A stretch of 64,000 bases of DNA from Cytobacillus oceanisediminis (GTDB taxonomy: Bacteria > Bacillota > Bacilli > Bacillales > Cytobacillaceae): assembly GCF_004366035.1 (NCBI RefSeq), contig NZ_SOEE01000005.1, forward strand, positions 372,001-436,000, given 5' to 3'. Positions 62,115 through 64,000 of the stretch are shown here, piece after piece; the first letter of the stretch is position 1; each line of letters opens with the position of its first letter. The notes beneath the pieces are model-generated. The model searched no databases. It was not told the DNA's origin and saw only the letters and a list, made by a program, of their open reading frames with translations. A program made the translations under genes and the position numbers.

Positions 62115-62376
62115 TGCCTGAGATGGATGTGTTTGATCTCGGACTGGAAACCGCGTTTGAGTGTTGCTTTCCTCAGATTAAAGGTTCATTTCCCTGGTTT
62201 ATGGATTTCTTTCCCCAATTTTCACGGATTATTCCTCAAACTTCAATTCTTTTCAAATTAAAGCCAAGTCCGGTATCGGTTTCTCTGATTTCTTGCTCTA
62301 CTGTCCGAGTGTGAGTCTGCTTCGGACTCGCTTCCCCTCATTTTCCCCTTTCCTTGTCCAAATTTGAGCCTGCCCC
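62115..62376. repeat. Dispersed repeat region related to 11894 and 23666
   Basis: Units resembling TTCGGACTCGCTTCCC and CTACTGTCCGAGTGTGAG start near 62266 and 62321, with looser copies upstream (CTCGGACTGGAAACCGCG at 62138). No coding frame stands out. The region lies between the tRNA row and the purA terminator. Confidence 0.55.
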
Positions 62377-62379
62377 ACA

Positions 62380-62410
62380 AAAAAAAGCCCTAATTCGCAT
62401 TAGGGCTTTC
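62380..62410 (-). terminator. Terminator after purA
   Basis: AAAGCCCTAAT and ATTAGGGCTTT pair around TCGC, followed (leftward) by TTTTTTT. It is nine bases below the purA stop. Confidence 0.9.
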
Positions 62411-62419
62411 AATCAAGTA

Positions 62420-63757
<1,338 letters not shown>

Positions 63758-63823
63758 TCATTTTTAATTAAGTAACTTTTTTCAACCACTTTAGTTTATC
63801 AAGGTGATGTGTGATAGTCAATA

Positions 63824-63868
63824 AAACACGAACATTTTTAATAAAAATATAAAAATATGTTCGTAAAA
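63824..63868. promoter_or_regulatory. Inverted PurBox pair upstream of purA
   Basis: AAACACGAACATTT (63824-63837) and AATATGTTCGTAAA (63855-63868) are inverted copies of the Bacillus PurR box (AWWWCGAACWWT), separated by 17 bases, the standard spacing. PurR bound here represses purA in adenine. Confidence 0.85.
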
Positions 63869-63901
63869 CCATGAAAATATGAAAATCAGAAATTCAAATA
63901 A

Positions 63902-63930
63902 AAAAGAGGACATGCAAAATGCAGGCCCTC
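63902..63930. terminator. Terminator after dnaC
   Basis: AAAGAGGACATGC and GCAGGCCCTCTTTA pair around AAAAT. It ends the dnaC transcript before purA. Confidence 0.75.
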
Positions 63931-63931
63931 T

Positions 63932-64000
63932 TTATGCACCAGGCGGCGCAAAGGAATCATCAAAACGTTTCTCTAAGTTTACGAATTTATTATACTCTTT
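63932..64000 (-). CDS. dnaC: Replicative DNA helicase, C-terminal end
   Basis: Only the last 22 codons are in view: KEYNKFVNLEKRFDDSFAPP, then Gly-Ala and stop. This matches the C-terminus of Bacillus DnaC (DnaB-type helicase; KEYNKFVNLERRFD...PPGA). The gene continues beyond 64000. dnaC upstream of purA is the usual near-origin order in bacilli. Confidence 0.9.
   Translation of the reverse strand, partial: KEYNKFVNLEKRFDDSFAPPGA

Overview
The window is a Bacillota chromosome segment from a Bacillaceae-like organism; Cytobacillus or Mesobacillus relatives are my guess, not proven. The evidence is the near-origin block dnaC-purA-tRNAs-walRK-yycHI-walJ-htrA-rlmH with Bacillus-like protein sequences. 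Supporting signs are AAGGAGG-type ribosome binding sites, a Fur box, PurR boxes, a GntR operator and Rex/Fnr-type operators.

Layout. 1-3.1 kb: iron-uptake operon efeO-efeB-efeU, read leftward behind a Fur box. 3.2-4.7 kb: malate:quinone oxidoreductase. 5-10 kb: sucrose regulon scrR-scrA-scrB-fructokinase, with four ATCGAT-centred operators. 10-12 kb: a GC-rich membrane-protein gene, a broken NERD gene and a 52-bp tandem repeat. 12.1-17.3 kb: gluconate operon gntR-gntK-gntP-gnd. 17.3-25.7 kb: aspA, a DUF418 protein, ldh-lctP, a YeiL-like Crp/Fnr regulator and an MFS transporter. 25.7-29 kb: RodA/FtsW protein, LCP protein, XRE-DUF1232 regulator. 29-36.2 kb: accessory genes (YobV/YobU-like pair, tandem TerD, DUF488, DUF4385, LURP-one) mixed with decayed genes.

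36.3-51.5 kb is the most interesting part. The last 18 bases of rlmH recur downstream at about 49.67, 44.01, 42.19 and 36.32 kb, all in the same orientation. Two of these copies still spell the RlmH C-terminus Gly-Glu-Pro-Tyr-His-Lys-stop, one of them with different codons. Partial terminal inverted repeats (ATGAGGTTTTTT / AAAAAACCTCAT) lie beside several copies. This is the architecture of staphylococcal SCC elements, which insert at the rlmH (orfX) 3' end, but here it sits in a Bacillus-like chromosome. Between the cores lie (a) a DUF262/HNH gene; (b) an AT-rich defence cassette with Thoeris thsA-thsB, a PLD-EVE-like fusion, an HNH protein, two 29-residue membrane peptides and an hsdS remnant; (c) dbpA alone; (d) a cassette with a GMC oxidoreductase, LysE, MocR and DUF3231. 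No recombinase gene is visible, so the array is either mobilised in trans or a stack of remnants.

51.4-64 kb: conserved near-origin core with rlmH, a CxxH/CxxC small protein, DnaA boxes, htrA, the WalRK operon (walR-walK-yycH-yycI-walJ), an M23 endopeptidase, four tRNAs (Lys, Glu, Asp, Phe), purA and the end of dnaC. Nearly everything here reads leftward.
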